Source: Rhodopseudomonas sp. BR0M22 (GTDB taxonomy: Bacteria; Pseudomonadota; Alphaproteobacteria; Rhizobiales; Xanthobacteraceae). Taken from it: a DNA stretch of 64,000 nucleotides. A program made the position numbers and the translations under genes. Under the pieces are notes generated by a model. That model made no database searches and was not told the DNA's origin. It saw nothing but the letters and a program-made list of their open reading frames with translations. Position 1 is the first letter of the stretch. Every line of letters begins with the position of its first letter. The DNA lies in contig NZ_QUMK01000008.1 of NCBI RefSeq assembly GCF_010907035.1, positions 1 to 64,000 of the forward strand, read 5' to 3'. This document shows, in pieces, positions 41,099-50,549 of this stretch.

Positions 41099-41865
41099 GC
41101 CGGCAGTTCCAATCCCTGCTCAATGCCGTGCAGTTCATGACGCTGGTGCCGACGCCGCGCACCGCGCGTTTCGACGACGACTGGCTGCTGAGCGCATCGA
41201 AGTACTTTCCGCTGGTCGGCGCCGGGATCGGCTTGGTCTGCGGCGGCGTGCTGCTCGCAGGCTCGCTGATCTGGTCGGGGGTAGTGCCGGCGATGATGGC
41301 TGTGGCGGCGGGCGCGGCGCTCACCGGCGCGCTGCACGAGGATGGCATCGCGGACACCGCCGATGGCCTGTTCGGCGGCAGCACCCGCGAGCAGCGCCTG
41401 GCGCTGATCAAGGACAGCCGCCTTGGCCTCTATGGTGCGGTGGCGCTGGTCCTCAGTTTTGCGATCCGCGTCGCGGCGCTGGCGAGCCTGCCGCCGTGGC
41501 TCGGCGTCGCGACTCTGGTGGCCGGCTATAGTCTGGGGCGGACCGGCATCGTCGCGGCGATGTCGGCGCTGCCTTACGCCGGTGACGCAGCCACCGGCAA
41601 GCTGAGCTATCCGACCCGCGCGATCAGCAGCGCGGGCTGGTTCGGGCTGGCTGCGTTCAGCGTGCTCGGCGCTCTGTGGCTGGTCATGCTCAATCCGCCG
41701 GCAGCGATCGTCGGACTGCTCGCCGCGGGTGTGTTCGGTCTGGCGGCGCCGTGGATCGCGCTGCGCCTGATCGGCGGCTATCGCGGTGACGTGCTCGGCG
41801 CCACCGAACAGATGATCCAGATCGGCCTGTTGCTAGGCGTCGTGGCGATGGCTGGTCCTGGCTGA
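41095..41865 (+). CDS. cobS: Adenosylcobinamide-GDP ribazoletransferase (cobalamin synthase)
   Basis: Membrane enzyme of 256 residues joining adenosylcobinamide-GDP to alpha-ribazole (CobV in the P. denitrificans scheme). GTG 41095 overlaps the cobT stop. The family core is seen in [20 protein letters not shown] followed by [23 protein letters not shown], plus several hydrophobic segments and the C-terminal [21 protein letters not shown]. Note that this is not the cobalt chelatase subunit that shares the name CobS. Confidence 0.94.
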   Translation: MSRQFQSLLNAVQFMTLVPTPRTARFDDDWLLSASKYFPLVGAGIGLVCGGVLLAGSLIWSGVVPAMMAVAAGAALTGALHEDGIADTADGLFGGSTREQRLALIKDSRLGLYGAVALVLSFAIRVAALASLPPWLGVATLVAGYSLGRTGIVAAMSALPYAGDAATGKLSYPTRAISSAGWFGLAAFSVLGALWLVMLNPPAAIVGLLAAGVFGLAAPWIALRLIGGYRGDVLGATEQMIQIGLLLGVVAMAGPG

Positions 41866-41951
41866 GTGATGCCGCTGCTGCCGATCACTGTCGACCGCGG
41901 ACGCCGGCGCCTGCGGTGTTTCCTCTCAACTCCCTGCCATCGAGTAGTTTC

Positions 41952-43526
41952 ATGACCGACGCCCATGTCGAGGAGCTCATCTCCCGGATCCAATTCACGC
42001 CGCGCGCGACCACTGGTCCGCGGCGCGCCCGCTCGCTGATGATCCAGGGCACCAGTTCGGACGTCGGCAAGAGCATGGTGGTCGCCGGGCTGTGCCGTGC
42101 CTTCACCCGGCGCGGGCTGGTGGTGCGGCCGTTCAAGGCGCAGAACATGAGCAACAATGCCGCGGTCGCATCCGACTCCGATCTGCCGCTCGGTCCGGAC
42201 GGTGAGCTGGTCCGCGGTGAGATCGGCCGCGCCCAGGCGCTGCAAGCGCGCGCATGTCGCGTCGCGCCGTCGATCCACATGAACCCGGTGCTGCTGAAAC
42301 CGCAGTCCGAGATCGGCGCCCAGGTGGTGCTGCGCGGACGCGTGCTCGGCAACTGCCCGGCGCGAATCTATCACCACATGCGGCAGCGGTTGATTCCGGC
42401 GGTGGTCGACAGCTTCGAGCGGCTCACCGCCGAGGCCGATCTGGTACTGGTCGAAGGTGCCGGCAGCGGCGCCGAGGTTTACTTGCGCGCCTCCGACATC
42501 ACCAACATGCGGTTCGCCGAGGCGGCCGATCTGCCGGTCGTGTTCCTGTCGGATATCGATCGCGGCGGCACCATGGCGGCGCTGGTCGGCAGCTACGTGC
42601 TGCTGAGCGAGGGCGATCGGTCCCGAGTCGTCGGCTATCTGATCAACAAATTCCGCGGCGACTTCTCGCTGTTCGAGCCCGGCTGCAAAACGATCACGGC
42701 CGAGACCGGCTGGCCGTTCCTCGGCGTGCTGCGCTGGTTTCCCGGCGCCGACCGGCTGCCGGCCGAAGACTCGCTGGCGCTGGAGCGCGCCGCGGCGGCG
42801 AGCCGGGGTCGGCTCAAGATCGCGGTGCCGCGGCTGCAGCGCGTCGCCAATTTCGACGACCTCGATCCGTTGGTGGCCGAGCCCGACATCGACCTGCAGT
42901 GGATTCAGCCGGGCTCGCCGATTCCGGCCGATGTCGATGTCGTGGTGCTGCCGGGCTCGAAAGCGACCCGCACCGAGCTCGACCTGATCCGGCGCGAGGG
43001 CTGGGATATCGACATTCACGCTCATGTCCGCCGCGGCGGACGCGTCGTCGGGCTGTGCGCCGGCTTCCAGATGCTCGGCCGCGTGGTGCGCGATCCGCAA
43101 GGCATCGAAGGGCCTGCCGGCGAGACCGCGGGGCTCGGCCTGCTCGACATCGAGACCGAGATTTCCGGCGACAAGCGCCTGATCGAGATCGATGCGGTCG
43201 ATCGGGTCAGCGGATGCCGTGTCGTCGGCTACGAGATGCATATGGGCCGCACCACCGGGCCAGGTTTGGCGCGGCCATGGCTGAGGCTCGAGGAGGGCGG
43301 TAGCGAGCGTCCCGAGGGCGCGGTATCGGCGGACGGCCGCGTCAGCGGCGGCTATCTGCACGGCATCTTCGGCGGCGATGCGTTCCGCGCCGCGTGGCTG
43401 GCGCAGCTCGGTGCGGCGTCCTCCGGGCTCGATTTCGAGCGCCGGGTCGAGGAGACGCTGGACGCGCTCGCCGATCATTGCGAAACCAATCTCGATCTCG
43501 ATGCCTTGCTGGCGCTGGCGCGGTGA
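41952..43526 (+). CDS. cobQ: Cobyric acid synthase
   Basis: Glutamine-dependent amidotransferase of 524 residues that amidates the b, d, e and g side chains. Near the N-terminus [20 protein letters not shown] is the ATP site, followed by [13 protein letters not shown] and [11 protein letters not shown]. The glutaminase domain carries [14 protein letters not shown] with its Cys nucleophile, and [11 protein letters not shown] with the catalytic His. ATG 41952 was chosen over 41916 because it starts the usual N-terminus. It follows cobS by 86 bp. Confidence 0.95.
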   Translation: MTDAHVEELISRIQFTPRATTGPRRARSLMIQGTSSDVGKSMVVAGLCRAFTRRGLVVRPFKAQNMSNNAAVASDSDLPLGPDGELVRGEIGRAQALQARACRVAPSIHMNPVLLKPQSEIGAQVVLRGRVLGNCPARIYHHMRQRLIPAVVDSFERLTAEADLVLVEGAGSGAEVYLRASDITNMRFAEAADLPVVFLSDIDRGGTMAALVGSYVLLSEGDRSRVVGYLINKFRGDFSLFEPGCKTITAETGWPFLGVLRWFPGADRLPAEDSLALERAAAASRGRLKIAVPRLQRVANFDDLDPLVAEPDIDLQWIQPGSPIPADVDVVVLPGSKATRTELDLIRREGWDIDIHAHVRRGGRVVGLCAGFQMLGRVVRDPQGIEGPAGETAGLGLLDIETEISGDKRLIEIDAVDRVSGCRVVGYEMHMGRTTGPGLARPWLRLEEGGSERPEGAVSADGRVSGGYLHGIFGGDAFRAAWLAQLGAASSGLDFERRVEETLDALADHCETNLDLDALLALAR

Positions 43527-43557
43527 AGCGGCGTTCGCGTGGCGGAATAGGACGACG

Positions 43558-44322
43558 ATGCGGAAGATCTTGTTGATCGGAATCGGGCCGGGCGGTCCGA
43601 ACTACCTGACCGTTCAGGCGGTCGAGGCGCTGAACCGCGCCACCGTGTTCTTCATTCCCGACAAGGGAGACGAAAAGGCCGAGCTGCGCCTCGCGCGCGA
43701 GCAGATCTGCAAGCGTTTCATCACGGCGCCCGGCTATCGCTTCGTCACCATCGACATTCCGAAGCGCGAGGCGCAGCCGCAGGACTATCGCGCCACGGTG
43801 GATGATTGGCACGCCCAGATCGCGAGCCGCTTTCAGCAGGCGATGACCGAGCAACTGCCGGAGGACGGCTGCGGCGCGTTTCTGGTGTGGGGCGATCCGT
43901 CGCTGTACGACAGCACGATCCGTATTCTCGACCGGCTGCGCGGGTGCGGCATGGCGCTCGACTACGAGATCATTCCCGGCATCACCGCGGTGCAGGCGCT
44001 GACAGCGCGTCACGGCATCGCGCTCAACGGCATCGGTGAACCCGTCATGGTCACGACAGGGCGCAAGCTTGCCGCCGCGGGGCGTTGGTCGGGTGAAACA
44101 ACGGTGGTGATGCTCGACGGCGAGGAGACTTTCGCCAAGATCGACGCCGAGGGCGCCGAGATCTTCTGGGGCGCCAATCTCGGCATGGACGATGAAGTGC
44201 TGGTGGCGGGCAAGCTCCCGGAGATAGCGCCGGAAATTCAGCGCGTCCGCCGCCAGGTGCGCGCCGCAAAGGGCTGGGTGATGGACATCTATCTGCTGCG
44301 CAAGGCAGAGGGGAAGACGTAA
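43558..44322 (+). CDS. cobF: Precorrin-6A synthase (deacetylating)
   Basis: Tetrapyrrole methylase of 254 residues that methylates C-1 and releases acetate in the aerobic pathway. ATG 43558 starts MRKILLIGIGPGGPNYLTVQ; CobF-typical segments are FIPDKGDEKAELRLAREQI, CGAFLVWGDPSLYDSTIRIL, EIIPGITAVQALTARHGI and VVMLDGEETFAKI. CobF occurs in oxygen-dependent or oxygen-tolerant clusters, so it supports an aerobic-type ring contraction here. Last gene of the cobT-S-Q-F run; converges with the MFS gene 35 bp on. Confidence 0.92.
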   Translation: MRKILLIGIGPGGPNYLTVQAVEALNRATVFFIPDKGDEKAELRLAREQICKRFITAPGYRFVTIDIPKREAQPQDYRATVDDWHAQIASRFQQAMTEQLPEDGCGAFLVWGDPSLYDSTIRILDRLRGCGMALDYEIIPGITAVQALTARHGIALNGIGEPVMVTTGRKLAAAGRWSGETTVVMLDGEETFAKIDAEGAEIFWGANLGMDDEVLVAGKLPEIAPEIQRVRRQVRAAKGWVMDIYLLRKAEGKT

Positions 44323-44357
44323 AGGCGCTCGCGCGCCGGCACGAGCTGTTGAAGCGG

Positions 44358-46007
44358 CTAAGGTGCGATCGGGCGATCCGGTGGCAGCCGTTTGTCGTGC
44401 CGATGCGGCACGGCGATGAGATGCGTCACCTTGGGCTCGGCATCAAATAGCCGGATCTGCTCTTGCAATACCCGATCGGCATTGGTGACGCGCTCGTGCT
44501 GGCGCAGATGTTCCAGCCATGAGGCAACCTTGAAGGTCTCGACAAAGCGTCCAGGATCGGCCGCATCCTCGAACACGCCCCATTGATACGCACCATCTCG
44601 GCGGCGCTGCCGGCTGAGATGCCGCACCGCGGCGAGAAACGCGGCGCGATCGTCCTTTCCAATCCGATACTCGACCGTGATCAGCACCGGCCCTTGATCC
44701 GGCTCGGCATCGATGCTGACGATCGGCGTCGGCCAGTGCATCGACGGCGACAGATCGACATCGGCGCCGGCCTTCAGTTTCCACCGCCATGTCGCCACGA
44801 TGCCGAGCACCGCGCCCGCCGCAGCCGCGAAATGCGCGATCGGCAGCCCGAACGACGAGGCGATCTGGCCCCACAGCGCACTGCCTGCGGTCATCGCGCC
44901 GAAGAACACGGTGACGAACATCGCCAGGCCGCGTCCGCGCACCCAATCCGGCAGCACGACCTGCACCGAGACGTTCAGGCTGGCCAGCACCGCGATCCAT
45001 GAGACGCCGGCGAGCAGGCACGCGGCGACGGCCAGTTCCATCTGTCGGGCGAGGCCGAGCATCACCAGGCACAGCGCAGTGCCGACCGTGCCGGCGGCGA
45101 CCAGCCGGTCGGGGCCGAGCGCGGCCTTCAGCTTCGGCAACACGAGCGCACCGCCGATTGCACCGGCGCCGACGGCGCCGAGCAGGATGCCGTACAGCTC
45201 CGGGCCGCCGGCGATCCGCGACCGGGCCACCAGCGGCAGCAACGCCCAATAGGCGCTGGCGAAGAAGAAGAACGCCACCGCGCGCACCAGCGTCGCGCGC
45301 AGCTCGGTGTTGTGGCGGGCATGCCGGATGCCGGTGACCAGCGCTTCGATTAGCCGTTCCGGCGGCAGCGTGCCGCTGCGCGGATGAGCGGGGCGCCACC
45401 AGATCAGCGCGGCGATCACCGCAAGGTTGCTGACCGCGTTGATCCAGAACGGCGCGGCGATGCCGAGGCTGCCGATCGCGACGCCGCCCAGCGCCGGGCC
45501 GATCGCCCGGCTGATATTGATGCCGACGCCGTTGCTGGCGACCGCGGAGGCGAGGTCCTGCTTCGGCACCAGATCCGGCACGATCGATTGGAACGCGGGC
45601 GCGGCAAAAGCGGCGCCGGCGCCGAGCAGGAAGGTGAACAGCAGCAGTTGCGGCGGCGTCATCAGGCCGAGCCAGACCAGCGCGGCGCTGGCGCTGGCAA
45701 ACAGCGTCAGGACGATCTGCACCACGATCAGAAACTTGCGCTTGTCGACAATGTCGGCGAGCGCGCCCGCCGGAATGGCGAACAGGAAGATCGGCAGGTT
45801 GGACGCGACCTGCACGAGCGCGACCTGCAGCGGGTCTGCCTCGAGGCTGGTCATTAACCAGCCGGAGGCGGCATTGAACATCCAGGTGCCGACGTTGGAC
45901 ACCACGGTGGCCGTCCACACCACCGTGAAGGCGATGTGGTGAAAGGCTGCCCAGGACGAGGGACGTGGCGGAGTCGCCGGCCGCTGGTCGCCTTCAACGC
46001 TGCTCAT
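44358..46007 (-). CDS. MFS exporter (EntS/MFS_3-like) with C-terminal soluble domain
   Basis: Membrane transporter of 549 residues with about 11-12 helices in the first 410 residues, starting SWAAFHHIAFTVVWTATVVSN and with the MFS loop AGALADIVDKRKFL. It resembles the MFS_3 (enterobactin-exporter-like) group. The last ~120 residues form a soluble domain (GPVLITVEYRIGKDDRAAFL...VFEDAADPGRFVETFKVASW) that reads like a ferredoxin-like antibiotic-monooxygenase fold; this tail is seen in several MFS_3 proteins of rhizobia. Substrate unknown. It lies divergent from the isochorismatase-led cluster. Confidence 0.82.
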   Translation of the reverse strand: MSSVEGDQRPATPPRPSSWAAFHHIAFTVVWTATVVSNVGTWMFNAASGWLMTSLEADPLQVALVQVASNLPIFLFAIPAGALADIVDKRKFLIVVQIVLTLFASASAALVWLGLMTPPQLLLFTFLLGAGAAFAAPAFQSIVPDLVPKQDLASAVASNGVGINISRAIGPALGGVAIGSLGIAAPFWINAVSNLAVIAALIWWRPAHPRSGTLPPERLIEALVTGIRHARHNTELRATLVRAVAFFFFASAYWALLPLVARSRIAGGPELYGILLGAVGAGAIGGALVLPKLKAALGPDRLVAAGTVGTALCLVMLGLARQMELAVAACLLAGVSWIAVLASLNVSVQVVLPDWVRGRGLAMFVTVFFGAMTAGSALWGQIASSFGLPIAHFAAAAGAVLGIVATWRWKLKAGADVDLSPSMHWPTPIVSIDAEPDQGPVLITVEYRIGKDDRAAFLAAVRHLSRQRRRDGAYQWGVFEDAADPGRFVETFKVASWLEHLRQHERVTNADRVLQEQIRLFDAEPKVTHLIAVPHRHDKRLPPDRPIAP

Positions 46008-46339
46008 CGGTCCTCGCTGGGTTGAAGGCGCCCGTGATCTGTCCGGCGCTGGTTGCCAAAGCGGAAACCTAACGCGCCGCCGGCATGCAAGATTGCAGGA
46101 CCTTGATGCGGTTTGAATGTTTGCGTGCGGCGCAAGCAGGGGGATCGCCCGTCATCAGGCTGCTGAAGCATGCGATCAGTGCTGACCGCTCAAAGCCCTG
46201 CGCTGAGATGTCGTCGTCAGCATGGGCAGGGCGCCGCGCGTTCGTGCAAGCGGCGACGGGTTCGTCCAAGCGATCGAAGCGCCGGCAGGGCATGATTGCG
46301 CCAGTTGCTTCAGCTCAGCCCCGAACTTGGAGAGTTCCG
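46008..46339. other. Divergent intergenic region between MFS exporter and isochorismatase cluster
   Basis: No gene is supported here, although a frame remains open through it from 46085. It should hold promoters for both directions. I found no palindrome or clear -35/-10 pair that I would defend. Confidence 0.4.
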
Positions 46340-46990
46340 ATGTCGAAACTGGATATGCTCACGCCCGAGAACAGCGCGATCGCGCTGATCGATTATCAGC
46401 CGGCGATGTATCAGGGCGTGCAGTCGCACGATCGTCTTGTGGTGTTCAACAACATCCAGATCCTCGCCAAGGCGGCGAAGCTGTTCAAGATTCCGACCGT
46501 GCTGACCACGGTGGCCAAGGATTCGTTCTCCGGCCCGTTCATGCCGGAAGTCACGGAGTTGTTTCCGAATCTCGACATCATCGACCGTACCTCGATGAAT
46601 TCGTGGCTCGATCCGAATTTCCGTAAGGCCGTCGCCGCCACCGGCCGCAAGAAGTTCGTGATCGCCGGGCTGTGGACCGAAGCCTGCGTGATGTTCCCGA
46701 CGCTCGACATGCTGAAGGAAGGCTACGAGATCTACATCCCGGCCGATGCCTGCGGCGATCTGTCGATGGAAGCGCACAACCGTTCGATGGAGCGGGCGAT
46801 CCAGGCCGGCGCAGTGCCGATCACTTCCTGCCAGTACGCGTTCGAACTGCAGCAGGACTGGGCGCGCTCGGAGACCTATGAGGGCATGATGGACATCCTG
46901 CGAGCGCACTCGCCCTACGGCATCCAGATCCGCTTCTCCAAGTGGGCGCTCGGCGAACACGCCTCCGAGGGCGGCACCAAGGCCGCTTGA
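46340..46990 (+). CDS. Isochorismatase-family hydrolase, YcaC-like
   Basis: Cysteine hydrolase of 216 residues. ATG 46340 starts MSKLDMLTPENSAIALIDYQ and has TTGGAGAG upstream. Asp18 (LIDYQPAM) and Cys116 (GLWTEACVMFPTLDML) fit the family's catalytic Asp and Cys. YcaC-type enzymes act on small amides or carbamoyl compounds, mostly unidentified. First gene of a six-gene plus-strand cluster with XapX, amidohydrolase, DoxX, VOC and porin genes. Confidence 0.85.
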   Translation: MSKLDMLTPENSAIALIDYQPAMYQGVQSHDRLVVFNNIQILAKAAKLFKIPTVLTTVAKDSFSGPFMPEVTELFPNLDIIDRTSMNSWLDPNFRKAVAATGRKKFVIAGLWTEACVMFPTLDMLKEGYEIYIPADACGDLSMEAHNRSMERAIQAGAVPITSCQYAFELQQDWARSETYEGMMDILRAHSPYGIQIRFSKWALGEHASEGGTKAA

Positions 46991-47014
46991 TCTGGCCGGC
47001 GCGGGGAGAGCACG

Positions 47015-47305
47015 ATGAAAGTGTATCTGCTGTCGCTCGGTGCCGGCCTGTTGGTCGGCGTCATCTACAGCCTGCTCAACGTGCGCTCGCCCGCGCCGCC
47101 GCTGGTGGCGCTGATCGGACTGCTCGGCATTCTGGCCGGCGAGCAGATCGTGCCGGTGGCGCGCCAGATCATCTCCGGCCACAGCCTTGCGGCCGCGTGG
47201 CGCGACGCCAGGTGCACGCCGCACATCTTCGGCATGCTGCCGGGGCGCCGCGCCGCCGACGCGTCCACGACTTCCGAACCGCACCAGATGGAGAAGCACT
47301 CATGA
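47015..47305 (+). CDS. XapX-domain small membrane protein
   Basis: A 96-residue protein with two hydrophobic helices: MKVYLLSLGAGLLVGVIYSL then APPLVALIGLLGILAGEQIV, joined by the LNVRSPAPP turn that marks the XapX domain, and a polar C-terminal tail. The family's function is unknown. It starts 24 bp after the hydrolase gene and overlaps the amidohydrolase start by 4 bp (ATGA). Confidence 0.85.
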   Translation: MKVYLLSLGAGLLVGVIYSLLNVRSPAPPLVALIGLLGILAGEQIVPVARQIISGHSLAAAWRDARCTPHIFGMLPGRRAADASTTSEPHQMEKHS

Positions 47306-49182
47306 GCAACGCGCCCGACGTCATCCTGCATCGCGGCCTGTTCACGACGCTGGACCGGAGCAACCCGACCGCCAGTGCGGTGGCGATCACGGACGGGCGG
47401 TTCACGGCGGTCGGCCACGATCGCGATGTCCTGCCGCTCGCAGGTCCGTCGACGCGCGTCATCGATCTGAAGGGCCTGCGGGTGCTTCCCGGCCTAATCG
47501 ACAACCATCTCCACATCATCCGCGGCGGCCTGAACTTCAACATGGAGCTGCGCTGGGACGGCGTGCGTTCGCTCGCCGATGCGATGGGCATGCTGAAGCG
47601 TCAGGTGGCGATCACGCCACCGCCGCAATGGGTGCGCGTGGTCGGTGGCTTTACCGAGCACCAGTTCGCCGAGAAGCGGCTGCCGACCATCGACGAACTC
47701 AACGCCGTGGCGCCGGACACGCCGGTGTTCCTGCTGCATCTCTATGACCGCGCGATCCTCAACGGCGCGGCGCTGCGCGCGGTCGGCTACACCAAGGACA
47801 CGCCGGAACCGCCCGGCGGCGAGATCACCCGTGATGCCAATGGCAATCCCACCGGCCTGCTGCTCGCCAAGCCGAATGCCAACATCCTCTACGCGACACT
47901 GGCAAAGGGCCCGAAGCTGCCGTTCGACTATCAGGTCAATTCCACCCGCCACTTCATGCGCGAACTGAACCGGCTCGGCGTCACCGGTGCGATCGACGCC
48001 GGCGGCGGTTTCCAGAATTATCCCGACGATTACGCAGTGATCCAGAAGCTCGACGAGGAGGGGCTGCTGACGATCCGGCTCGCCTATAATCTGTTTACGC
48101 AGAAGCCGAAGGGCGAGAAGGACGATTTCCTCAACTGGACCAAGACCTCTAAATACAAGCAGGGCAACGATTACTTCCGGCACAACGGCGCCGGCGAGAT
48201 GCTGGTGTTCTCGGCGGCCGACTTCGAGGATTTCCGTGTACCACGCCCCGACATGCCGCCGGAGATGGAAGGCGAGCTCGAAGAGGTGGTGCGCATCCTG
48301 GTGCAGAACAAATGGCCGTGGCGTCTGCACGCGACCTACGACGAGACGATCTCGCGCGCGCTCGACGTGTTCGAGAAGGTGAACCAGGACACGCCGCTCG
48401 ACGGTCTGCACTGGTTCTTCGATCATGCCGAAACGATTTCGGACCGCTCGATCGACCGGATCGCAGCGCTCGGCGGCGGGATCGCCGTGCAGCACCGGAT
48501 GGCGTATCAGGGCGAGTATTTCGTCGAGCGCTACGGCTTCGGCGCCGCGGAGGCGACCCCGCCGGTGAAGCGCATTCTCGACAGCGGCGTCAAGGTCTCC
48601 GCCGGCACCGATGCGACCCGGGTCGCTTCGTACAATCCGTGGGTGTCGCTGTCCTGGCTGGTGACCGGCCGCACCGTCGGCGGCCTGCGGATCACGCCGC
48701 AGCGAAACTGCCTCGACCGCGAGACCGCGCTGCGGATGTGGACCGAGAACGTCACCTGGTTCTCCAACGAGGAAGGCAACAAGGGGCGCATCGCCGTCGG
48801 CCAGCTCGCCGACGTGGTGGTGCCCGACCGCGACTACTTCTCCTGCAGCGAAGCCGAGATCGCCGATACGACCGCACTGCTGACGATGGTCGGCGGCAAG
48901 GTGGTGTATGGCGCCGGCGAGTTCGCCGGTCTCGACGACAGCGCGCCGCCGCCGGCGATGCCGGATTGGTCGCCGGTGCGCCGGTTCGGCGGCTACGCCG
49001 CCTGGGCGGACGATGAAAGTGCGGCCGGCAAGGTCGCGGTACAGGCGATGACGTCGTGCGGCTGCGCCAACAGCTGCACGCTGCATGGCCACGATCACGC
49101 CACCGCGTGGTCGAGCAAGCTGCCGGTCTCCGATCTGAAGAGCTTCTGGGGCGCGCTGGGCTGCGCTTGCTGGGCGGTGTGA
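47302..49182 (+). CDS. Metal-dependent amidohydrolase, YtcJ-like, with Cys/His-rich C-terminus
   Basis: Cytoplasmic amidohydrolase of 626 residues. The metal-binding HxH is at His69 and His71 (LIDNHLHIIRGG), with later DAGGGFQNYPDD, LHWFFDHAETISDRSIDRI and the terminal Asp motif KVSAGTDATRVASYNPW. YtcJ-like enzymes deacylate or hydrolyse varied amides. The last ~45 residues carry an unusual set of Cys and His residues (CGCANSCTLHGHDH then GCACWAV) beyond the end of the barrel. ATG 47302 overlaps XapX. Confidence 0.85.
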   Translation: MSNAPDVILHRGLFTTLDRSNPTASAVAITDGRFTAVGHDRDVLPLAGPSTRVIDLKGLRVLPGLIDNHLHIIRGGLNFNMELRWDGVRSLADAMGMLKRQVAITPPPQWVRVVGGFTEHQFAEKRLPTIDELNAVAPDTPVFLLHLYDRAILNGAALRAVGYTKDTPEPPGGEITRDANGNPTGLLLAKPNANILYATLAKGPKLPFDYQVNSTRHFMRELNRLGVTGAIDAGGGFQNYPDDYAVIQKLDEEGLLTIRLAYNLFTQKPKGEKDDFLNWTKTSKYKQGNDYFRHNGAGEMLVFSAADFEDFRVPRPDMPPEMEGELEEVVRILVQNKWPWRLHATYDETISRALDVFEKVNQDTPLDGLHWFFDHAETISDRSIDRIAALGGGIAVQHRMAYQGEYFVERYGFGAAEATPPVKRILDSGVKVSAGTDATRVASYNPWVSLSWLVTGRTVGGLRITPQRNCLDRETALRMWTENVTWFSNEEGNKGRIAVGQLADVVVPDRDYFSCSEAEIADTTALLTMVGGKVVYGAGEFAGLDDSAPPPAMPDWSPVRRFGGYAAWADDESAAGKVAVQAMTSCGCANSCTLHGHDHATAWSSKLPVSDLKSFWGALGCACWAV

Positions 49183-49183
49183 G

Positions 49184-49609
49184 GTGAGGCCGGCTGACGA
49201 GCCGAGGTGGGCGGCGACGATCCTGTCATCGCCGCTGCTCTGGCACGCCGCGCGGTTCGCGCTGGTGTCCGCCTATCTGCTCGGCGGCGTGGTGAAGCTG
49301 TTCGACTTCGCCGGGGCTGTGGCCGAGCAGGAGAGGTTCGGCCTGCATCCCGGCTGGCTGTGGGCATCGCTCGCCATCATCGTTGAACTGGGGGGCTCGC
49401 TCCTGGTGCTCGCCGATCGGCTGGTCTGGTTTGGTGCCGGCGCGCTTGGCGTCCTGACCTTCGTGGCGATGCTGACGGCGAATGCGTTCTGGTCCGCGCC
49501 TGCAGCGGATCGTGGGATGCAGGCCAACGCCTTCTTTGAACATCTCGGACTGATCGCCGGCTTCGTGCTGGTGGCGATGCTGTCCGACCAACGGCGATCG
49601 ACGTCCTGA
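49184..49609 (+). CDS. DoxX-family membrane protein
   Basis: A 141-residue inner-membrane protein with four hydrophobic helices: ARFALVSAYLLGGVVKLFDF, LWASLAIIVELGGSLLVLAD, WFGAGALGVLTFVAMLTANA and LIAGFVLVAML. The spacing and EhhELGGShhhh motif fit DoxX. GTG 49184 starts one base after the amidohydrolase stop. DoxX proteins often accompany redox or detoxification enzymes; the role here is unknown. Confidence 0.75.
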   Translation: MRPADEPRWAATILSSPLLWHAARFALVSAYLLGGVVKLFDFAGAVAEQERFGLHPGWLWASLAIIVELGGSLLVLADRLVWFGAGALGVLTFVAMLTANAFWSAPAADRGMQANAFFEHLGLIAGFVLVAMLSDQRRSTS

Positions 49610-49628
49610 TATTGGCGAGGAGACTTCC

Positions 49629-50549
49629 GTGAAACAGATCTCGAAACCCCTTCTGCTGCTGGCGATCGCCGCCGTGCTGAGTTCGCCGGTGGCAGCGAAG
49701 GAAGCGCGCCATGCCACCCCATCGGTTGCGGTCGCGCCGCAATACGACACCACACATGTCTATGTGGCACCCGAGGACGTCGATAAATTCGTGGCGAGCT
49801 TTCTCGCCACCTTCGGTGGCAAGAGCACCAAGCAGGTGGTCGCAACCGTGACGCCGACGCCGAGCAGCACGACCTCGCAGTTGCTGCAGACCCCGGTGGG
49901 CACGGTGTCGTTGTTCGGGTTCAAGACACCGATCCCATATCCGTTCGGCGCTGAGCGCAACGGCTATCTGGTCAGCGATATCGATGTGGCGATCAGGCAG
50001 GCGCGCGCAGCGGGCGCGTCCGTGATCGTGTCGACCTTCCCGGATCCGATCGGACGCGACGCGGTGGTGCAGTGGCCCGGCGGGGTCAACATGCAGCTGT
50101 ACTGGCACACGACCAAGCCGGATTATGCCGCATTCACTTCGGTTCCGGAGAACCGGGTGTATGTCGCGGCCGATCGGGCCGAGGCGTTCGTGCGCAGCTT
50201 CGTCAAGTTCTCGCACGGCCGGGTCGTGTCGGACAGCAGCGTCGCATCCGGCGCCGAGGTTGGGAAACCCGACGCCAAGATCAAGCGAATCCGGATCGAG
50301 TCCGCATTCGGCAAGATGACCGTGTTCGTCACCGACGGGCATTTGCCGTATCCTTACGGCCACGAGACCACGGGCTATGAAGTCGCCGATCTGGATGCGA
50401 CGATGGCCAAGGCGAAGGAAGCAGGGGTGACGGTGCTGGTGCCGCCTTATTCGTTCGAGGACCGCAAGGCCGCGATGCTGCAATTCCCCGGCGGCTACGT
50501 GGCCGAGATCCACGCCGCGGCGCAGCGGCACGCGGCGGCGGCCGAGTGA
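49629..50549 (+). CDS. Exported VOC (glyoxalase/dioxygenase-like) protein
   Basis: Protein of 306 residues with a signal peptide (MKQISKPLLLLAIAAVLSSP, cleavage after VAA) and two VOC modules. Each has its paired beta-alpha-beta pattern: DTTHVYVAPEDVDKFVASFL...GYLVSDIDVAIRQARAAGAS and ENRVYVAADRAEAFVRSFV...GYEVADLDATMAKAKEAGVT, ending in PGGxxxxI-like strands. A periplasmic VOC protein is uncommon; I cannot name a substrate. Its stop overlaps the porin start as GTGA. Confidence 0.75.
   Translation: MKQISKPLLLLAIAAVLSSPVAAKEARHATPSVAVAPQYDTTHVYVAPEDVDKFVASFLATFGGKSTKQVVATVTPTPSSTTSQLLQTPVGTVSLFGFKTPIPYPFGAERNGYLVSDIDVAIRQARAAGASVIVSTFPDPIGRDAVVQWPGGVNMQLYWHTTKPDYAAFTSVPENRVYVAADRAEAFVRSFVKFSHGRVVSDSSVASGAEVGKPDAKIKRIRIESAFGKMTVFVTDGHLPYPYGHETTGYEVADLDATMAKAKEAGVTVLVPPYSFEDRKAAMLQFPGGYVAEIHAAAQRHAAAAE

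Noticed and set aside
41095-41865. Cobalt chelatase subunits CobS/CobT
   Set aside because: The names coincide, but the sequences are cobalamin synthase and the dimethylbenzimidazole phosphoribosyltransferase; no chelatase ATPase motifs are present.
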